NCBI GenBank assembly: GCA_036939755.1
Contig: JALLAZ010001987.1
Span: forward strand, 1 to 10,840
Length of the DNA stretch: 10,840 nt
Direction of reading: 5' to 3'
Source: Stephanodiscus triporus
Taxonomy: Eukaryota; Bacillariophyta; Thalassiosirophyceae; Thalassiosirales; Thalassiosiraceae
The stretch's first letter is position 1. The number at the start of each line of letters is the position of its first letter. Of the stretch, positions 7,854 to 10,840 are shown one piece after another. Both the position numbers and the translations under genes were made by a program. Under the pieces are notes generated by a model that searched no databases, was not told the DNA's origin, and worked only from the letters and a program-made list of their open reading frames with translations.

Positions 7854-8408
7854 TTTGTGTGTTTGTGAGTGCTTTTTTGTGTGGGTGCGTCAGATGGCAC
7901 AAGAGTTCTTTTTCTGTGCTGTGGAAGCTTGTGTGTGCATGTGTCTGTTGAGATTTGACGGGATTGGATTTTTTTCTTGTCCTTCAGATCCACACTTATG
8001 TAGCTTGTACCGGAGTTACATTACATGATTCTGGAGTTTCAAGACAAGTTCCTGGAGTTTCCATGCACTTTTGAGGCCCAACAATCATCTGCATTGCATC
8101 TGCATTGCAGATTTTTTGGACTTGCATATGCATTGTAGGGCTTAACGTAGGAATTTGTGAGTTTTGTACCAGATGCATCTCCGTTGCAGATTTCTTGGAC
8201 TTACATATGCGTTGCAGAAAAATCTGCAATGCAAATGCAAGCAAGTTCCAGGAAAACTTGTCAGTATTGAGCTACATACGTAGCTCATGACTGAATGCAT
8301 TGGCTTGGCTGGCATGCATGAATGCCGACTGGTGCGCATTCTATCCTACCAAGCAACAACCACACAGCAACACCACCCACAACACCACAATCCAGCTCCT
8401 CACTGACC
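7854..8408. promoter_or_regulatory. Divergent spacer between transposase and second gene
   Basis: This 555-bp spacer must hold both promoters. The part next to the transposase is GT-rich on the plus strand, i.e. an A/C-rich leader on the transcribed strand. The part before 8409 is A/C-rich (CAACAACCACACAGCAACAC), a matching leader for the plus gene. The middle (7993-8290) is occupied by an imperfect inverted-repeat unit. No TATA box can be assigned confidently. Confidence 0.4.
7993..8290. repeat. Imperfect inverted-repeat unit with internal direct repeats
   Basis: The left arm contains TATGTAGCT (7998-8006), GACAAGTTCCTGGA (about 8043-8056) and TTGCATCTGCATTGCAGATT. The right arm carries the complements in mirrored order: AAATCTGCAATGCAAATGCA (8220-8239), AAGTTCCAGGAAAACTTGTC, then AGCTACATACGTAGCTC. 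Two direct copies of a ~44-bp word (8096-8138 and 8174-8217; shared GATTT-TTGGACTT-CATATGC) lie inside. A short perfect hairpin GAGCTAC-ATAC-GTAGCTC ends the right arm. It resembles a small fold-back or MITE-like insertion in the shared promoter. Confidence 0.6.
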
Positions 8409-9684
8409 ATGGCTGATGCTCCAGCCATAAAGCCTTGGTGCAAAGAGAATAAGGACAAGCTACTGAAGCTCATCAAGGGCAAGGTTGATATCACAAATAC
8501 GGAGGACATTGACTACATTGACTCCATCCGCCACAAGTACTTCCATGAGTAAAAGGTCAATAACTTCCTTCGCAACTTTTGCAGCTTCGCACGCTCCGTC
8601 GAGATCACGAAGCACTTTGCTGGTTACCGTGCTTGTCTCGCAGCAGGAGGTAAAGTGTCTTGTGTGTAACCTTATTTTATTATATATAATACTAATGAAT
8701 GCCCTCATCCTGCCATCTCTCTAAATTGCAAAGGACAACAACAGCAACGACAACAAGGAGTCCGACAACAACAATGTTGACGACAATGATGACGATGACG
8801 GCGCCGCCGCCGTTGCTAACAACGACAAGAACGAAGAGAACGAAAACCGAAAACCCTACCACCATCATGAGCAAAGCCGACAAGACAGCCAAGAAGTCCA
8901 GCATAGTAAAGAGGGCCGGCCCCAAGACAACAGGGGATGATCTCATTGTCATCGACGCCTCCGACAAGAAGCAGTGCTTGAGCAAGTCTATGTCCACCTC
9001 CCTCTGGTCATTAACTCAAACCAAGTGGTTCACCATCAACCCCTACTCCACAAAGAACAAGGTGGACATTGTTGTCCACAGTAGCAGTGTTCCCACCAAG
9101 CACTGTCAGCCTACCATCAAGCTTGCTCTTGGAGGGAAGAGCATCAAAATTGAGTGTAAGCTCCCTGAGTCCCACTTCACTGATGAGCAGGCCAAGGACC
9201 AAGCCATCGGCCCCAGATCCGCTAGGTACAATGCCTTTTTGTGGACATGATGGACAAGATGTATCCCGCGGGACACCAAGTGGTTGATGGATTCTTTTGG
9301 GGAGCTCCTCAAGTTGTGCATCTCAATGTCAAGTGCACAGATATCTTGAACACTGAGGGATTCAACGTCCTCACGGACAGGACTGTCCAATACCAAGGAC
9401 AAGACCACATTCAGTTTGACTCCATGTACATCTGCACCCTCAAGGTCGCCACAAGTAGGCACTCCCATGTCAGGGCCACCAAGGATGCTGGGATTGCCGC
9501 ATTTGGGAAGCTCAAGCATGAACGCAACAGTGGTGGCGGCAATGGCAATGGCAGCGGCAGTGGGGGGGAGTCTCAGGCTGGAGGGGAGCCACGTCCAATC
9601 ATACATGCCACTAGCCCCCTCCTATGCAGGACGACTTGTCCAGCAGCAGCAGCAACAAAGACTAATCACGCTATGTCATCATAG
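8409..9684 (+). pseudogene. Broken second gene of the Harbinger-like element, unknown protein
   Basis: Start ATG 8409 (MADAPAIKPWCKENKDKLLK) follows an A/C-rich leader. Exon 1 (8409-8649) contains an in-frame TAA at 8550-8552, after which the same frame stays protein-like (KVNNFLRNFCSFARSVEITK). An intron follows. Exon 2 has a low-complexity linker rich in Thr (or Asn/Asp in another frame), then a compact domain: KWFTINPYSTKNKVDIVVHS, KHCQPTIKL, KLPESHFTDEQAKDQAIG, and after a one-base loss in the T5 run at 9236-9240, MMDKMYPAGHQVVDGFFWGA, QVVHLNVKCTD, VQYQGQDHIQFDSMYICTLK. The tail is Gly/Ser-rich. The frame as given stops at 9684; another frame gives MQDDLSSSSSNKD with a stop at 9663-9665, so a further shift near 9610-9620 is possible. 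I recognise no named domain and see no Myb/SANT motif. Position argues for an element-encoded partner of the transposase; a captured host gene is the alternative. Confidence 0.6.
8650..8744 (+). other. Probable intron of the second gene, 95 nt, phase 1
   Basis: Donor GAG|GTAAAG at 8650. Two acceptors are possible: AAAG ending at 8733 or CAACAG ending at 8744. Only the second keeps the downstream frame open (through SKADKTAKKSS to 9250) and gives 95 nt, close to the other two introns. The first leads to a stop within about 15 codons. Confidence 0.55.
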
Positions 9685-9831
9685 TGCATATTATTTTAGC
9701 ATAATATTCATTAGTATCACATTAGCAGCTCACATCTACTTGTTGTACAGTACTTATTGCAGCTTAGTATTTACTACTCTAGCCCACTTACCCTCAACCT
9801 CATTTTCTTCCCACTCAACTTGAATATAGAC

Positions 9832-9878
9832 CTGTAACTTGCCCTACGTAACTTACAGGTACGTAGGGGCAGGTACAG
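9832..9878. repeat. Hairpin, 19-bp imperfect arms
   Basis: CTGTAACTTGCCCTACGTA (9832-9850) pairs with TACGTAGGGGCAGGTACAG (9860-9878), 16 of 19 matching, around a 9-nt loop. It lies between the end of the Harbinger-like element and the TA-flanked element, and may be an independent small insertion. Confidence 0.65.
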
Positions 9879-9945
9879 CCCTAGACTCAAATATAAAATG
9901 GCAAACGGGGTGGTAAAAGCCAAAATTGCTGGTAATATTTCTACA

Positions 9946-9976
9946 GCTAGGTAAATCTAGGTAGAGCTAGGTAAAA
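9946..9976. repeat. CTAGGTAAA short tandem repeat
   Basis: Three imperfect units, GCTAGGTAAA, TCTAGGTAGA and GCTAGGTAAA, inside the left part of the TA-flanked element. The same word occurs in the repeat at 4961-4998. Confidence 0.65.
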
Positions 9977-10044
9977 AATACACCAACCAACCACCAACCA
10001 TGATGGCCGATGGCCGCAGTTGTCCCACGGACGCCATCGTCCCC

Positions 10045-10202
10045 CCTACAGTGGCGGTGATGACAATGACAACAACAACAATGATGATGACAATGTGATG
10101 ACAACAACGACGATAAAGGTGGTGGTGTTTGCATCGTTGGCGGTGACAAAGATGGCGGTTGCATCGGCGGTGACGATGAAGGCAACGAAGACAACAATCA
10201 AA
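10045..10202. repeat. GATGACAA/ACAACA low-complexity tract
   Basis: Imperfect trinucleotide-rich sequence (ACA, GAT, GCG-GTG words) making the core of the TA-flanked element. Open frames on both strands here are simple-sequence artefacts (runs of Thr/Met on one strand, His/Cys/Val on the other). Confidence 0.6.
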
Positions 10203-10612
10203 TAAAAGCGGCAGCGGACAAAGGGCAACGATGGCAATGGCAACGGCGATGGATATGGTGAGAGAGTGCCATGAATATGGATGACATGGCACATGGAGAA
10301 GGGGCAACGAGCAGCACAAACAGTGCAAAAACAATGGCGGTGGTGGTGGGCGAACACAGGAACTAGGACACCCCCGAAAAGGTGAGAATAAGGGGCACAC
10401 ATCAATCAACATAATGTTAGAAGCTTAACCGCCGGTGGATCTGTTATGGGGAGGCGCCCTGGTGGTGGTATGATAGACAAGATTAAAGTATTGGCAAAAA
10501 ATGCCATGGTGGGGCTCTTGTTATTTTGACCCTGAGAAAGGATCGTAGGCGGTTTGGCTTTTACCACCCAAATTTAATTCCTACATAGATAACCTGCCAA
10601 TATTTGAGTCTA

Positions 10613-10840
10613 CCCTACACAGGAGTTTGGGGGCGCGCATGATGGCCATTTCTCGTTTTTTTGCGGCCAACAACCTCACCCACCATGTAGCAACCCACAA
10701 GGCCCAGCGCTCTCCTGGCGAGGTGAGCACTGAAGCTCTCACTTTCCTCAAGGTACAAGTCCCTCACGCGAATGATCCCTCGCGCGATCAAGACTTTGTG
10801 ATGAACATGGATCAAACTCCAGTTTATCACTCAATGGAAG
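10613..10840 (+). pseudogene. pogo/Tigger-type transposase fragment, open at window end
   Basis: The plus-strand frame reads LGARMMAISRFFAANNLTHH, then VATHKAQRSPGEVSTEAL, and ends in FVMNMDQTPVYHSME at the window edge. NMDQTP is the start of the DDE domain of pogo/Tigger/CENP-B-like transposases (DDE_1 family), where the Asp is the first catalytic residue; the preceding THKAQ region matches the linker after the helix-turn-helix part. The frame is open back to about 10549, but everything before 10613 is the terminal repeat of the adjacent element, so the true N-terminal part is missing. It was either displaced by that insertion or lost. The remaining catalytic residues lie beyond the window, so it is not known whether the downstream part is intact. 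Confidence 0.7.

Larger units (their letters stand above)
6563..9801. mobile_element. Decayed PIF/Harbinger-like DNA transposon with two divergent genes
   Basis: The bounds are the outermost inverted match I can support. GAGGTTGAGGG at 6563-6573 matches CCCTCAACCTC at 9791-9801. CTAGAG follows 7 nt inward on the left (6581-6586), and its complement follows 8 nt inward on the right (9777-9782). Further in, AAATAATATG...CACTA (6694-6711) matches the complement of 9682-9696, with 3 extra bases on the left. The order is collinear, as in a long, degraded terminal inverted repeat. Outward similarity may continue a little (AAAACAATTGAGG versus GAAAATGAGG), but I cannot fix the exact tips or a 3-bp target duplication. 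Inside lie the transposase (minus) and a second gene (plus), head to head. A two-gene layout is usual for PIF/Harbinger elements, where the partner is normally a Myb/SANT-like protein; here the partner shows no such motif. Confidence 0.6.
9882..10612. mobile_element. MITE-like element, 727 bp plus flanking TA
   Basis: Terminal inverted match GACTCAAATAT (9884-9894) pairs with ATATTTGAGTC (10600-10610). Both ends are flanked by TA (9882-9883, 10611-10612), as expected for a TA target duplication. Further inward, TGGCA (9899-9903) pairs with TGCCA (10595-10599), and a 17-bp perfect match GGGTGGTAAAAGCCAAA (9908-9924) pairs with 10553-10569. The right arm carries about 20 extra bases relative to the left. 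The contents are low-complexity and encode nothing convincing, so this is non-autonomous. TA duplication points to the Tc1/mariner/pogo superfamily (established knowledge). Confidence 0.7.

Noticed and set aside
9957..10412. Cys/His-rich minus-strand ORFs (151 and 119 residues), zinc-finger look
   Set aside because: Simple-sequence artefact of the GATGACAA/ACAACA tract; Cys and His are not in finger spacing.
10615..10830. 71-residue minus-strand ORF
   Set aside because: Antisense of the pogo-type transposase fragment, whose plus-strand reading has family motifs.

Overview
KIND OF ORGANISM. The window is eukaryotic nuclear DNA. It has short spliceosomal introns (three, all 94-98 nt, GT...AG), A/C-rich leaders before start codons, no bacterial ribosome-binding sites or operons, and transposons of eukaryotic families (PIF/Harbinger and Tc1/mariner-pogo types). 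Compact introns, Asn/Asp/Ser-rich linkers and dense small repeats fit a stramenopile, most likely a repeat-rich centric diatom. That placement is an inference from style, not from a marker gene. LAYOUT. (1) 1-1550: a strikingly GC-rich, CpG-rich block. Its minus strand reads as one badly broken protein gene of unknown function, with one or two hydrophobic segments. (2) 1551-4450: a lower-GC block with two head-to-head genes. On the minus strand is a short C2HC zinc-finger protein whose end looks cut off where the GC-rich block begins. On the plus strand is an intact two-exon gene for a 442-residue protein of unknown function. Their shared spacer holds three TTGGCGC motifs that resemble E2F sites. 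Downstream is a cluster of 13 GTTTA/TAAAC pentamers. (3) 4450-6740: no convincing gene. It holds small tandem and inverted repeats and a four-copy array of a ~198-bp unit capped by an inverted partial copy. (4) 6560-9800: a decayed PIF/Harbinger-like DNA transposon. A broken transposase gene (minus) and a broken second gene of unknown function (plus) diverge from a common spacer, and collinear inverted matches lie at both outer ends. (5) 9882-10612: a ~0.73-kb non-autonomous, MITE-like element flanked by TA dinucleotides, with low-complexity contents. (6) 10613-10840: a fragment of a pogo/Tigger-type transposase abutting that element and running off the window. HOW IT FITS TOGETHER. This is a transposon-rich, mostly decayed region. 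Only the gene at 2593-4019 looks fully intact; the transposase has lost two of its three catalytic acidic residues. The most interesting points are the two divergent two-gene units (zinc finger plus unknown; Harbinger transposase plus unknown), the possible cell-cycle-type promoter motifs, and the GTTTA cluster. Many of the frame lesions are one-base length changes in homopolymer runs, so assembly error must be separated from true decay.
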